Assembly (NCBI RefSeq): GCF_028610675.1
Contig: NZ_JAQQWS010000008.1
Coordinates: 1 to 64,000 of the forward strand
Length of the DNA stretch: 64,000 bases
From: Alkalihalobacillus pseudalcaliphilus
Lineage (GTDB): Bacteria; Bacillota; Bacilli; Bacillales; Bacillaceae_D
Direction: 5' to 3'
Numbering within the stretch: the first letter of the stretch is position 1; every line of letters begins with the position of its first letter. This document shows, piece by piece, positions 52,493 to 61,944 of the stretch. The notes under the pieces are model-generated. The model made no database searches. It saw only the letters and a program-made list of their open reading frames with translations, and was not told the DNA's origin. Position numbers and translations under genes: made by a program.

Positions 52493-53457
52493 TGATTTTC
52501 CTCCACAATCATTTGATAGGGACCTTGGTCAACATGAATTGTTTTTGATTGCCAAGTTTTTTTATTTAAAATTGATAGCGAGCTTTCATCTAAGTTTGAA
52601 ATGTAGATGGAGTCTCCGTATATGTTAATATAGTTTGGGTTTTGGCCAACTGGACTCGTGGTTACGACTTCCTTTGTAACTAGATCCACTTGATATATCA
52701 TATGGTCTCCATGACAAACGACATAAAGGTGGTCTGACTCTGTGTCACCATGTAAAGCAATAGGCATAAGGCCAACCTCAAGCTCATGAACGAGCTCTCC
52801 GGACATCGAATAACCGTACAGTTTATTATTCAATTCTCCTAGCGGTCCGTGCCCACCTATCCAAATGATTTCACGGTCAATATAAATGCCTGAGGGCCTT
52901 TCAATAACAGGGAATTCATTCGTTATTTGATTAGTATGAACATCAATAGTCAGCAGTGAATGAGCAGTAGTGTGTAGGACATACAGTTCCTCACTTTCCG
53001 ATTCATAATAAAACTCAGCCGGGTGTTGGTTGACCGAAATCTCTGCTATCGTTTCACGAGTATCACTCTGTATGACATGAATTTTATTGTGCTCAGTATC
53101 TGCGATATAGATCTGGTTAAGTGGAGCGTGGTAATAAATATCTGTTAAGCCTTTATGCAGTGATTTAAAATTTTCAACGAAACCTTCTTCAAAATCGTAT
53201 AAAAGTAAGGAATCATGTGTCGGGCTCGTTGCTAAATATTGTTGTCCACGCAGTTTCTCAAACCGATTAATGAGATAGGGGTTATCCACTGTATTTAATA
53301 TTTCATAGGTGCTTAAATCCATATATGTGATTTTGGGATCTTTTACATGAGATAAAATCAAATAAGGATTTTCGGTTTTGGGTACTTCGAATGATACTGA
53401 CTGACAGCCGGAAATAAGAAAAATGCTAAATAATAAAAGAAAGAACATATTTTTCAT
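52489..53457 (-). CDS. Beta-propeller (YncE-like) lipoprotein, first gene of copper-type operon
   Basis: A 322-aa lipoprotein (signal ending LISGC, lipid Cys18). Repeats of about 40 aa such as NQIYIADTEHNKIHVIQ, ELYVLHTTAHSLLTIDV, HLYVVCHGDHMIYQVDL and SIYISNLDESSLSIL form a predicted beta-propeller of the YncE/NHL type. It overlaps the response regulator by 4 nt. A surface sensor or copper-handling accessory is inferred only from context. ATG at 53457 follows AAGGAGCC on the - strand. Confidence 0.8.
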   Translation of the reverse strand: MKNMFFLLLFSIFLISGCQSVSFEVPKTENPYLILSHVKDPKITYMDLSTYEILNTVDNPYLINRFEKLRGQQYLATSPTHDSLLLYDFEEGFVENFKSLHKGLTDIYYHAPLNQIYIADTEHNKIHVIQSDTRETIAEISVNQHPAEFYYESESEELYVLHTTAHSLLTIDVHTNQITNEFPVIERPSGIYIDREIIWIGGHGPLGELNNKLYGYSMSGELVHELEVGLMPIALHGDTESDHLYVVCHGDHMIYQVDLVTKEVVTTSPVGQNPNYINIYGDSIYISNLDESSLSILNKKTWQSKTIHVDQGPYQMIVEENQ

Positions 53458-53778
53458 GAATAGAGGCTCCTTTTAATAAACCAATATAATTATGATGCCA
53501 CACTAACAAATAAATGTGAAATAACAATGAAATGAAAGAATAAATAAAGATAGGATCATTCATTCTTTGTGTAGAGCCTGTGAGATTTAATGCCATGAAT
53601 TGTAACTTTTAAATAAAAAAAAGAAAAAGAACTTCAAAAAGTAAACGTTTTCAGTTAGAATATTATATAAATTCAGAAAAATCAGTCAGAAAATTTAACA
53701 AGATTTATGTTTTTACACGTTTTTTTCGTTATAACTAAGAGTGTAGACTCGTACAAATGAAAAAGGGGGAATGTTAAC
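53458..53778. other. Divergent promoter region
   Basis: About 320 bp of AT-rich DNA between the copper-type operon and the amino acid transporter. No gene is seen. AAGTAAACGTTTTCAG near 53640 could be a regulatory site, but I cannot assign it. Confidence 0.4.
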
Positions 53779-54861
53779 ATGACGAAAAGATTTTTAATGA
53801 TGTTGGGTATGGTTGTATTATCAATGGTTATCATGATTGGTTGTTCCGAACAGGATGCTGGAACAGATACAACAGATGAAGGGAATGAACCTACCGAATC
53901 CGTAACTGGAAGTGGAGGAAAGTTGGCTGAAGTCATGGATAGAGGGGAAATTATTGTTGGTGTAAATAACACGTTGCCAGGATTTGGTTATATTAACTCA
54001 GCTGGTGAATACGAAGGTTTTGATGTGGAATTTGGTCAAGTATTAGCAACTGCTATATTTGGTGATAAGGATGCGATTGACTATCGTCCGTTGTCAGCCC
54101 AAGAGCGTTTTACGGCTTTACAGTCAGGTGAGGTCGATGTCTTAATTCGTAATACTACGTGGACATTAACTCGTGATGCTGAGGTTGGTTTGGCATTTGG
54201 TCCAACAACATTTTATGACGGTCAAGGGATGATGGTACCTGCTAATTCTGGTATTACAACTTTAGAAGATTTAAATGGAGCCCGAATCGGTGTGGAGTCT
54301 GGAACAACAACAGAGTTGAATTTAACTGACCAAATGCGTGCGGCTGGTGTAGAATTTGAACCCGTCGTATTTGATAACCGTGATAGTTTAATTGCTGCTT
54401 ATGAATCTGGTACGGTTGATGCATGGACAACAGACCAATCTGGACTAGTATCTTCTTATGAGATTCTTGATTCTAGTGAACATACTATTATGGACGTTGT
54501 ATTATCGAAGGAGCCACTTGGACCAGCTGTTCTTGATGGTGATGCTAGATTCTTTGAAGTGATGTATTGGGCAGTGATGGCGACGATTCAAGCTGAAGAA
54601 TTTGGGATGACTTCAGAAAATGTTGATGAGTTCTTAGAAAGTGAAAACCCTGATATTGCACGTTTCTTAGGCCAAGAAGAAGGTAATGGGGCAATTCTAG
54701 GATTAGATGAAGATTTTGCTTATCAAATTATCAAACAAATGGGTAACTATGGTGAGATTTTTGAAAGAAATATAGGTTCTGATAGTCCGTTTAACTTAGA
54801 GCGTGGTTTAAATGCTCTTTATACAGATGGGGGAATCCTTTATTCACCACCTTTTAGATAA
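53779..54861 (+). CDS. General L-amino acid ABC transporter, substrate-binding lipoprotein (AapJ-like)
   Basis: A 360-aa lipoprotein (VLSMVIMIGC, lipid Cys22) with the family 3 solute-binding fold: GEIIVGVNNTLPGFGYIN, GFDVEFGQVLATAIFGD, LQSGEVDVLIRNTTWTLTRD and GVESGTTTELNL. The sequence is that of the AapJ/BztA group, broad-range L-amino acid binding, better known in Proteobacteria. First gene of a four-gene operon. Start is ATG at 53779 after AAAGGGGGAATG. Confidence 0.9.
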   Translation: MTKRFLMMLGMVVLSMVIMIGCSEQDAGTDTTDEGNEPTESVTGSGGKLAEVMDRGEIIVGVNNTLPGFGYINSAGEYEGFDVEFGQVLATAIFGDKDAIDYRPLSAQERFTALQSGEVDVLIRNTTWTLTRDAEVGLAFGPTTFYDGQGMMVPANSGITTLEDLNGARIGVESGTTTELNLTDQMRAAGVEFEPVVFDNRDSLIAAYESGTVDAWTTDQSGLVSSYEILDSSEHTIMDVVLSKEPLGPAVLDGDARFFEVMYWAVMATIQAEEFGMTSENVDEFLESENPDIARFLGQEEGNGAILGLDEDFAYQIIKQMGNYGEIFERNIGSDSPFNLERGLNALYTDGGILYSPPFR

Positions 54862-54956
54862 GCACTTGCTAATTGGATAGAGTCTGCTTTCAAATTGTTA
54901 GCAGACTCTTTTTCTATCACATAAGAAGGATTGAAAATTTCGAAGGAGGTACCCTT

Positions 54957-56135
54957 GTGGCCAAGGAGAAATTACAAGAGCGAGCACCACTTTGGAGAAA
55001 TAGAATTGTTATTCAAGTTTTTTGGCAAGTAATTTTTCTTATAGCAGTTATATCGATTGCTGCCTTTTTTATAAACAACGCTGCCAATGGGTTAAACCGT
55101 ATCGGAATCACGTTTGGGTTTTCATTTTTGAATTCAACAGCGAACTTTGCGATTGGTGATCATATTATTGATTACTCGCCTTCTGATACCTACGGACGGG
55201 CCCTATTGGTTGGTTTAGCTAACACGTTAAGGGTAGCTTTTGTTGGAATTATATTAACAACAATCGTTGGGGTGATTATTGGAATTTGTCGATTATCCTC
55301 TAACTGGTTAGTTAAGACATTATCAGCTACATATGTGGAAGTCTTTAGAAATACCCCAGTTTTAGTGCAAATCTTCTTTTGGTATTTTGCCTTCTTCTTA
55401 ACGTTACCAAGGTTAGATGATACACAACCTGCTTTAGGAGTCTTTTATTTTTCAAATCGAGGTTTTGCATTTCCTTGGCTAGAATGGAATGGTTATACAA
55501 TCTGGTTAATTGCTCTTATTGGAGGGCTAATCTTAGCGCTTGTGACAAGAACAGTCCTTTTAAAGAAACAAATTGAGACGGGTAATAGAAAATATCCACT
55601 TGTTAGTGGTATTTTGGTTTTTGTTGTAGTTTGCCTAGTTGCTTTTCTTGCATCTGGATTTTCCGGCCCTTGGACGATTACTGTTCCAGAAATAGTAGGT
55701 ATGGGTTTCTCTGGTGGAAATCGCATTACTCCTGAATTTGCAGCGATTTTATGTGGACTTGTTTTTTATACGGCTTCATATATTGCAGAAATCGTTCGTG
55801 GAGGCATTGAATCCGTATCAAAAGGACAGATTGAAGCGGCAAAAGCACTTGGGCTCAACAGTGGTAAGGTTTTACGTTTTGTTACTTTCCCACAAGCGAT
55901 TCGAACCATTATTCCACCTGTTACAAGTCAATATCTCGGATTAACGAAAAACTCAAGCTTAGGTGTGGCAGCGGGCTATTTTGAACTATATGCGATTGGT
56001 GGAACTGTTTATAATCAAACAGGTAAAGCGATCGAAGTCGTGATTATTTGGATGATTATTTATCTTTCATTAAGTTTACTAACGGCGTTGATTATGAATA
56101 TTTACAATCACATGACGAGATTGGTAGAGAGGTGA
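54957..56135 (+). CDS. Amino acid ABC transporter permease (AapQ-like)
   Basis: A 392-aa permease with the large periplasmic-type insertion between helices typical of AapQ (FGFSFLNSTANFAIGD, FFWYFAFFLTLP, FSNRGFAFPWLEW). It has the HisMQ-type cytoplasmic loop (EIVRGGIESVSKGQIEAAKA, LGLNSGKVLRFVTFPQA). GTG at 54957 has GGAGG 7 nt upstream; the frame extends upstream to 54873 without a site. It forms the channel with the next permease. Confidence 0.9.
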   Translation: MAKEKLQERAPLWRNRIVIQVFWQVIFLIAVISIAAFFINNAANGLNRIGITFGFSFLNSTANFAIGDHIIDYSPSDTYGRALLVGLANTLRVAFVGIILTTIVGVIIGICRLSSNWLVKTLSATYVEVFRNTPVLVQIFFWYFAFFLTLPRLDDTQPALGVFYFSNRGFAFPWLEWNGYTIWLIALIGGLILALVTRTVLLKKQIETGNRKYPLVSGILVFVVVCLVAFLASGFSGPWTITVPEIVGMGFSGGNRITPEFAAILCGLVFYTASYIAEIVRGGIESVSKGQIEAAKALGLNSGKVLRFVTFPQAIRTIIPPVTSQYLGLTKNSSLGVAAGYFELYAIGGTVYNQTGKAIEVVIIWMIIYLSLSLLTALIMNIYNHMTRLVER

Positions 56136-56139
56136 GCCG

Positions 56140-57336
56140 ATGGATTCGAATACAGAGCCTTCCACAAATTCAGTCGAAATGCCAAAGGAACAAATAAAAG
56201 CTTCTGTTTGGCTTAAAGAAAATTTATTTAGCAATTGGTTCAATAGTGTTTTGACTGTGCTATCAGTCATTCTAGTAATTTTTGTGTTAAACGGTACGTT
56301 AACGTGGGTATTTACCGAGGCTAACTGGTCCGTAATTAGTGAAAATTTCAAGTTATTTATTATAGGACAGTATCCACTTGCACAGTTATGGAGGCCGTGG
56401 TTAAGCTTAGTATTATTAATGTTTTTAATTGGTCTATCATTTGGTGTTTCAAGAAATAACATTTTAAAAATAATTTTTATCTTTATGAATGTCTATTTAG
56501 CGGTGCAACTCTTCTTTCCTTTTATCGCTTGGTCTTCAAAAGCTTGGATTGCTAGTGCGATTGCCATTGCCATTCTTGGCATGTTAGTTGGACGTAAATT
56601 CCCTAAATTAAAGAAGTACTCTATTGTCGGCTGGATCCTATTGTACCCGATATTCATTTTCCTCATGAATGGATTCGGAATTTTACCAACAGTTCGAACG
56701 AATGCGTGGGGTGGTTTAACTTTAAATATTATTATTGCTTCGACAGCCATTGTCGCTTCTTTCCCAATAGGAATTTTATTGGCCTTAGGAAGAAGAAGTA
56801 AGCTTCCAATTATTCGCCTATTTTGTATAACCTTTATTGAGACAATTAGGGGTGTGCCTTTAGTTGCGTTACTTGCTGTCGCGATGTTAATGTTTCCGTT
56901 ATTTTTACCATCAGGTTTTCAGCTTGATTCATTAATCCGAATTATTATTGCGGTGACTTTATTTAATTCAGCTTATGTAGCAGAGAACATAAGAGGTGGA
57001 TTGCAAGCAATTCCTCGAAGTCAGTACGAGGCAGCCGATGCACTCGGTTTAAATGCTTGGAAGCGAACAACATTTATCATTATGCCTCAAGCTTTAAGAA
57101 TTACCGTACCGTCAATGGTTGGTCAATCTATTTCAATATTTAAAGATACGACTTTAGTATTTTTATTTAGTATTGTTGACCTCTTAGGAATCGGGCGAGC
57201 GGTTATGGCCAATCCGGCATTTTTAGGTACACAAAAAGAAATCTATCTTTTTGTAGGGTTGATGTTCTGGATTATTTGTTATTTTATGTCGATTGTAAGT
57301 AAACGAATTGAGAGAAACCTTAAAGTAAGTCATTAA
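56140..57336 (+). CDS. Amino acid ABC transporter permease (AapM-like)
   Basis: The second permease, 398 aa, with an N-terminal extension and the conserved loop ENIRGGLQAIPRSQYEAADA, LGLNAWKRTTFIIMPQALR. TFIETIRGVPLVALLAVAM and FKDTTLVFLFSIVDLLG are typical of AapM. It starts 4 bp after the first permease (GAGGTGAGCCG, ATG). Confidence 0.92.
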   Translation: MDSNTEPSTNSVEMPKEQIKASVWLKENLFSNWFNSVLTVLSVILVIFVLNGTLTWVFTEANWSVISENFKLFIIGQYPLAQLWRPWLSLVLLMFLIGLSFGVSRNNILKIIFIFMNVYLAVQLFFPFIAWSSKAWIASAIAIAILGMLVGRKFPKLKKYSIVGWILLYPIFIFLMNGFGILPTVRTNAWGGLTLNIIIASTAIVASFPIGILLALGRRSKLPIIRLFCITFIETIRGVPLVALLAVAMLMFPLFLPSGFQLDSLIRIIIAVTLFNSAYVAENIRGGLQAIPRSQYEAADALGLNAWKRTTFIIMPQALRITVPSMVGQSISIFKDTTLVFLFSIVDLLGIGRAVMANPAFLGTQKEIYLFVGLMFWIICYFMSIVSKRIERNLKVSH

Positions 57337-57351
57337 AGGGAGGTTATGATT

Positions 57352-58137
57352 GTGAAAATTGCCGTAGATGATTTTGATCCTTCGATTCCCCTCCAGGAAC
57401 GTGAAGACATTATCGTTTGTGAAGGGGTTAATAAGTGGTATAAAAGTAATAATCTTCATGTTTTAAAAGATGTCGATGTTTCGATTAAACGTGGGGAAAT
57501 TGTTTGTATACTTGGGCCATCAGGCTCTGGTAAATCAACATTTATACGGACGATTAATGCGTTAGAGGAAATTCAAAAAGGATCGATCGTTGTTGATGGC
57601 ATTCCATTAACCAATGATGTCGCTAAGCGAGATGCCATTCGTCAGGAGACAGGTATGGTGTTCCAATCGTTTAATTTGTTTCCTCATTTAACGATTTTAA
57701 AGAATATCACCTTATCACCGATCTGGGTACGTAAATGGCCGAAGAAAAAAGCGGAGGAAATAGCCTTAGGTTTGCTTGAACGCGTTGGTATCCCAGAGCA
57801 GGCAACTAAATATCCAGGTCAGCTATCAGGGGGACAGCAGCAACGTGTAGCCATTGCCCGTGCCCTAGCTATGCAGCCCAAAATTATGTTATTTGATGAA
57901 CCTACATCAGCTCTTGACCCCGAGATGGTAAAAGAAGTATTAGATGTAATGAAAGAACTATGTAATACAGGAATGACGATGTTAGTTGTTACACACGAAA
58001 TGGGCTTCGCCCGAGAAGTAGCTGACCGAATTATATTATTTGATGAAGGGGAAATCGTCGAAATGGGAACACCAACCGAACTCTTCGACAACCCGAAACA
58101 TGAACGAACAAAACTCTTCCTTTCGAAGATTATCTAA
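57352..58137 (+). CDS. Amino acid ABC transporter ATP-binding protein (AapP-like)
   Basis: A 261-aa ATPase with Walker A (GPSGSGKST), Q-loop (GMVFQSFNLFPHLT), signature (LSGGQQQRVAIARAL), Walker B (IMLFDEPTSALDPE) and the switch histidine (VVTHEMGFA). It energises the two permeases upstream. GTG at 57352 has GGGAGG 8 nt upstream; the ATG at 57346 is only 2 nt away from it. Confidence 0.95.
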   Translation: MKIAVDDFDPSIPLQEREDIIVCEGVNKWYKSNNLHVLKDVDVSIKRGEIVCILGPSGSGKSTFIRTINALEEIQKGSIVVDGIPLTNDVAKRDAIRQETGMVFQSFNLFPHLTILKNITLSPIWVRKWPKKKAEEIALGLLERVGIPEQATKYPGQLSGGQQQRVAIARALAMQPKIMLFDEPTSALDPEMVKEVLDVMKELCNTGMTMLVVTHEMGFAREVADRIILFDEGEIVEMGTPTELFDNPKHERTKLFLSKII

Positions 58138-58149
58138 CTTTAAAAGGGC

Positions 58150-58570
58150 AATATGACGCTGTATTCCATCAGGATTAGTATCTAAAATCCAAGTGTTTGT
58201 GGACCGAATCGTCGAGTTAACTTGAGAGATGAGCACCATCCATGTAATTTTCATATAAAACCCGCATGGCGGAGCCAAAACGCTCCTCCAACCGATAAGG
58301 ATAAAGTGGTTTTTGGCACTTCATTCCATTAGTTTTTTTCATTTTCATTTTAAATGAATGGTGTTTGATGGTTTTGTGAACTTGAGAAATAGCAGTAACC
58401 CAGCGGACGAAGACATGTGGAGACTCCTGCGGGACGTAGTGGCGGACTGAAATCCACTAGCGAAGCTAGTTAGTTCAGCGCCACCCAGCAGGATGCGGAG
58501 CATGATTTTCGGTAGCGGCAAGCAAAGCTCCGCATATGAGTATCAGCAGTAACTTTCATATAAAAATAAG
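58150..58570. repeat. Dispersed repeats after the transporter operon
   Basis: CATCAGGATTAGTATCTAAA, then CCAAGTGTTTGTGGACCG (shared with 940-970 and 11700), a GGCGGAGCC block (58273), and a full element at 58387-58566 matching 60709-60888. No gene is seen. Confidence 0.85.
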
Positions 58571-58589
58571 CTAAAATCTACCAAATAAA

Positions 58590-58626
58590 AGTTCTGTGAG
58601 AAAAAAATCTCATAGAACTTTTGCTT
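58590..58626 (+). terminator. Terminator-like hairpin
   Basis: AGTTCTGTGAGA pairs with TCTCATAGAACT, followed by TTTTGCTTTT. It lies upstream of the TetR gene and downstream of the repeats. Confidence 0.65.
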
Positions 58627-58670
58627 TTCGCCTTTACTATTTATCAGAAAAAAAGAATAATAGTAGGTAA

Positions 58671-58688
58671 ATGAAAATGTCTTTTCAT
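58671..58688. promoter_or_regulatory. Possible operator of the TetR gene
   Basis: ATGAAAA-TGTC-TTTTCAT is a 7-bp inverted repeat with a 4-bp centre, 26 bp before the start codon and close to a TATAAAATAAT stretch. Autoregulation is inferred. Confidence 0.45.
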
Positions 58689-58714
58689 TATAAAATAATA
58701 AAGGAGGTTTCAAG

Positions 58715-59356
58715 ATGGCCGAGAAGTCAGCACGAGAAAGAATTATTGATACCGCATTAGCACTTTTTGAAAAACATGGTTATCATGGAGTGGGTATTAA
58801 TAAAATCATAGAAGAAAGTGGCACTTCAAAAGGTGGCTTTTACCATAACTTTAAATCGAAGGATGAATTGCTTTACATCATTCACGATACATTTATTAGC
58901 TATGCCCTAAATACAATTCAAAATGCAGTAGAAGAAAACGCAACACCTACAGAACAGCTCGCAGAAATACTCAAAACATCTTCGGAGAATTTCACAAAAT
59001 ACAAACCACACCAAACTGTATTTTATCAGGACCACACGTATTTACCAGAAGCCTACTTTAATGCAATTAGTATTAAGCGTGATAAAGTAAGGGACTTAAT
59101 TAATTCAGTTATTCAAGATGGTATGGAAAAAGGAGAATTTTTACCTAATTTACCTGTACCGATAATTGGGATGACTATATTTGGGATGGTGAATTGGACG
59201 TACAAATGGTACAAGCCGGAAGGGCCGTTCACAAATGAGGAAATTGTCACGATTTATGCAGATTTTACTTTAAATTCATTACTTACAGAAGAAGCAAAAA
59301 AGAACTATCAGTTCTCAGAGTTTTTCTTGAAGGAAACAGCTGCACCAAAAAAATAA
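58715..59356 (+). CDS. TetR-family regulator upstream of etfBA
   Basis: A 213-aa regulator with the TetR DNA-binding domain (ALFEKHGYHGVGINKIIEES and GTSKGGFYHNFKSKDELLY). The C-terminal domain is like the TetR_C group regulating fatty acid or aromatic breakdown. AAGGAGG precedes ATG at 58715. In Bacillus, FadR-type TetR proteins sit beside etfBA and beta-oxidation genes, so control of the downstream etf genes is likely, though unproven. Confidence 0.88.
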   Translation: MAEKSARERIIDTALALFEKHGYHGVGINKIIEESGTSKGGFYHNFKSKDELLYIIHDTFISYALNTIQNAVEENATPTEQLAEILKTSSENFTKYKPHQTVFYQDHTYLPEAYFNAISIKRDKVRDLINSVIQDGMEKGEFLPNLPVPIIGMTIFGMVNWTYKWYKPEGPFTNEEIVTIYADFTLNSLLTEEAKKNYQFSEFFLKETAAPKK

Positions 59357-59760
59357 GTGATTCTTTGTTGAAGATTATTATGTTTCTCCTCTATCCTTAC
59401 TTAATTAAGGTGGGGAGATACGTAGGTGCACGATGAATAAAAAGAATAAAAGTATCTAATTTTCTAATAATTCATTCAAAATTATTGACTAATGTATGGG
59501 AATAATTTACGATGTAAGAAAGTAATATTTTCAACAGGATCCGTAGCAAATTTTTGTTAAGGACATTTTTTATACTACAACAAGACAGACTGGTCTGTTG
59601 AAAAATGTAGATTTTTGTCGAATATATAAAATTGTACGAATGCTTCTCGACAAATTCATCCAAAGGCAATGAAGTTGGTTGTAGCTATGAACAAGAAAAA
59701 AAGTAAACGCTTACTTTTACTTTTTTTAACTATTATGAATCATTCTAAGGAGGAAATACG
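59357..59760. promoter_or_regulatory. etf promoter region with candidate operator
   Basis: About 400 bp without a gene. ACAGAC-TG-GTCTGT (59585-59598) is a palindrome. TTGAAA follows at 59598, and a TATATAAAA stretch lies near 59623. AAGTAAACGCTTACTT at 59702 is another short inverted repeat before a T run. Confidence 0.45.
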
Positions 59761-60531
59761 ATGAATATTTTTGTCATTATGAAAAGAACTTTTGATACAG
59801 AAGAGAAGATTGTGATTCAAAATGGAAAGATTGATGAAGAAAGTGCAGAGTTTATTATTAATCCTTATGATGATTATGCCATTGAAGAAGCGATTGTCTT
59901 ACGTGATGAACATGGTGGTGAAGTCACAGTAGTGACAGTAGGAGAAGAAGAGGCGGAAAAACAATTGCGTACAGCCCTAGCAATGGGAGCGGATAAAGCC
60001 GTACTTTTAAATAGTGAAGACGTCGAAGAATATGACTCTTTCACAACAGCAGCAATGTTATCAAAATATTTAGAGGAACAAGAATATGACATCATTTTAG
60101 GAGGTAATGTAGCTGTTGATGGTGGCTCGGGTCAAGTAGGGCCGCGAGTAGCTGAAGCATTAGGTATTCCTCAAGTGACAACGATTACCGATATAAAAAT
60201 AACAAATGGTGTTGCGACGATTGTCCGTGATGTTGAAGGTGATAAGGAAACAGTTGAAGTTTCACTCCCTGTACTTGTCACAGCTCAACAAGGCTTGAAT
60301 GATCCACGCTATCCATCCTTACCTGGAATTATGAAAGCAAAGAAAAAACCTTTAGAAGTTTTAGATTTAGATGATATCGATTTAGAGGAAGAGGACGTAG
60401 AAGCCAAAACAGAAACACTTGAAATCTTCTTACCTGCTGATAAACAAGCAGGAAAACAACTCGAGGGAGAACCTGAAGAGCAAGTTAAAGAACTTGTAGC
60501 TCTCTTAAAATCAGAAGCCAAAGTAATCTAA
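59761..60531 (+). CDS. etfB: Electron transfer flavoprotein beta subunit
   Basis: A 256-aa ETF beta protein: MKRTFDTEEKIVIQNGKI, NPYDDYAIEEAIVLRDEHGG, ALAMGADKAVLL, ILGGNVAVDGGSGQVGPRVA and LPVLVTAQQGLNDPRYPSLP, the last with the usual AMP and partner contacts. With EtfA it accepts electrons from acyl-CoA dehydrogenases. AAGGAGG precedes ATG at 59761. A repeat block of about 380 bp separates it from etfA. Confidence 0.95.
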   Translation: MNIFVIMKRTFDTEEKIVIQNGKIDEESAEFIINPYDDYAIEEAIVLRDEHGGEVTVVTVGEEEAEKQLRTALAMGADKAVLLNSEDVEEYDSFTTAAMLSKYLEEQEYDIILGGNVAVDGGSGQVGPRVAEALGIPQVTTITDIKITNGVATIVRDVEGDKETVEVSLPVLVTAQQGLNDPRYPSLPGIMKAKKKPLEVLDLDDIDLEEEDVEAKTETLEIFLPADKQAGKQLEGEPEEQVKELVALLKSEAKVI

Positions 60532-60539
60532 AGCAAGCA

Positions 60540-60895
60540 CAAGCCTTAAAGTAACTTTCATTATAAAACCCACGTGGTGGAGCCAAAACCAGCTCCGCCA
60601 CCAACAAAAATGAAAGTAGGGTTTAGCTTTTAACTGGGAGCTTTTCGTTCACTTTGCCTTTGTATTTATTCATTTTAAAAGAATGGTGTTAGATTGATTT
60701 TTACTTGAGAATGAGCAGTATCCCAGCGGACGAAAACATGCGGAGACTCCCGCGGGACGTAGTGGCGGGCTGAAATCCACTGGCTAAGCCAGTTAGTTCA
60801 GCGCCACCCTGCAGGGCGCGAAGCATGATTTTCGGTAGCGGCCAGCAAAGCTCCGCACATGAGTATCCGTATCAACTTTCATATAAAAGTATTAT
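60540..60895. repeat. Dispersed repeats inside the etf operon
   Basis: AAGTAACTTTCATTATAAAAC, a GGTGGAGCC/GCTCCGCCACC hairpin, AAAGTAGGGTTTAGCTTTTA, then the long palindromic element 60709-60888, which closely matches 58387-58566 and 48400-48568. It ends just before the etfA ribosome binding site (TAGGAGGG). Confidence 0.88.
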
Positions 60896-60915
60896 TTACT
60901 ATAGGAGGGTTTCCA

Positions 60916-61902
60916 TTGACTAAAAAAGTATTAGTAGTGACAGAGGTTAAAGATCAAGAATTACGTCAAGTTTCTTTTGAAGCTTTAGCAGTAGGCCAGA
61001 AAATAGCAGATGGTGGAGAAGTAGTAGGAGTATTACTAGGAGAATCAATTGATAGTTTAACAGATTCACTTTTCCATTATGGGGCAGACCGTGTTGTGAC
61101 AGTTAATGAGGCTAACTTAAAGAATTTTACAACGGATGCATATCAGCAGGCTGTTTTACAGGTTATTGACAAGGAGCAGCCAGAAGCTATTATTTTAGGT
61201 CATACATCGATCGGGAAGGATATTAGTCCAAGAATAGCGATGAAGCTTGAAGCGGGCCTTGTTTCTGATGTGACAGCAGTTGAAGAAGTTGATGGTGAGA
61301 TTGTTTTTACAAGACCAATTTATTCTGGGAAAGCTTTTGAAAAGAAGAAAATTAATGATGGTATTGTGATGGCGACGATTCGTCCTAATAACATCGCCGC
61401 TTTACAAATAGACACTTCAAAGTCTGGTGAGGTAACCCCTGTTAATGTCGATATTAAAGACTTACGAACAACGATTAAAGACATTGTTCGTAAAACAACA
61501 GAGGGTGTTGATTTATCAGAGGCAAAGGTCATTGTTGCAGGTGGCCGTGGTGTTAAGAATAGCGAAGGATTTGAACCGTTAAAGGAATTAGCACAAGTAT
61601 TAAATGGAGCAGTTGGTGCATCTCGTGGGGCTTGCGATGCCGAGTATTGTGATTACTCCTTACAGATTGGTCAAACAGGAAAAGTTGTTACCCCTGATTT
61701 ATATATTGCTTGCGGTATCTCTGGAGCGATTCAGCACGTGGCTGGAATGTCCAATTCAAAAATAATTGTCGCGATTAATAAAGATTCAGAAGCACCTATC
61801 TTTGATATTGCTGATTACGGCATCGTAGGAGATTTATTTGATATTGTTCCGTTATTAACGGACGAATTAAAGAAAGTACTCAACGTATCAGAAAAAGTGT
61901 AA
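60916..61902 (+). CDS. etfA: Electron transfer flavoprotein alpha subunit
   Basis: A 328-aa ETF alpha. The N-terminal domain starts TKKVLVVTEVKDQELRQVS, and the C-terminal FAD domain has VGASRGACDAEYCDY, QIGQTGKVVTPDLYIACGIS, GAIQHVAGMSNSKIIVAINK and DIADYGIVGDLFDIVP. The start is TTG at 60916 with TAGGAGGG upstream; the frame runs back to 60859, but those codons are repeat DNA. It pairs with EtfB and passes electrons to the membrane oxidoreductase downstream. Confidence 0.95.
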   Translation: MTKKVLVVTEVKDQELRQVSFEALAVGQKIADGGEVVGVLLGESIDSLTDSLFHYGADRVVTVNEANLKNFTTDAYQQAVLQVIDKEQPEAIILGHTSIGKDISPRIAMKLEAGLVSDVTAVEEVDGEIVFTRPIYSGKAFEKKKINDGIVMATIRPNNIAALQIDTSKSGEVTPVNVDIKDLRTTIKDIVRKTTEGVDLSEAKVIVAGGRGVKNSEGFEPLKELAQVLNGAVGASRGACDAEYCDYSLQIGQTGKVVTPDLYIACGISGAIQHVAGMSNSKIIVAINKDSEAPIFDIADYGIVGDLFDIVPLLTDELKKVLNVSEKV

Positions 61903-61944
61903 TGACACTAATTTGACTATTTGACTAAGGGGAAGTGGTAAGGA

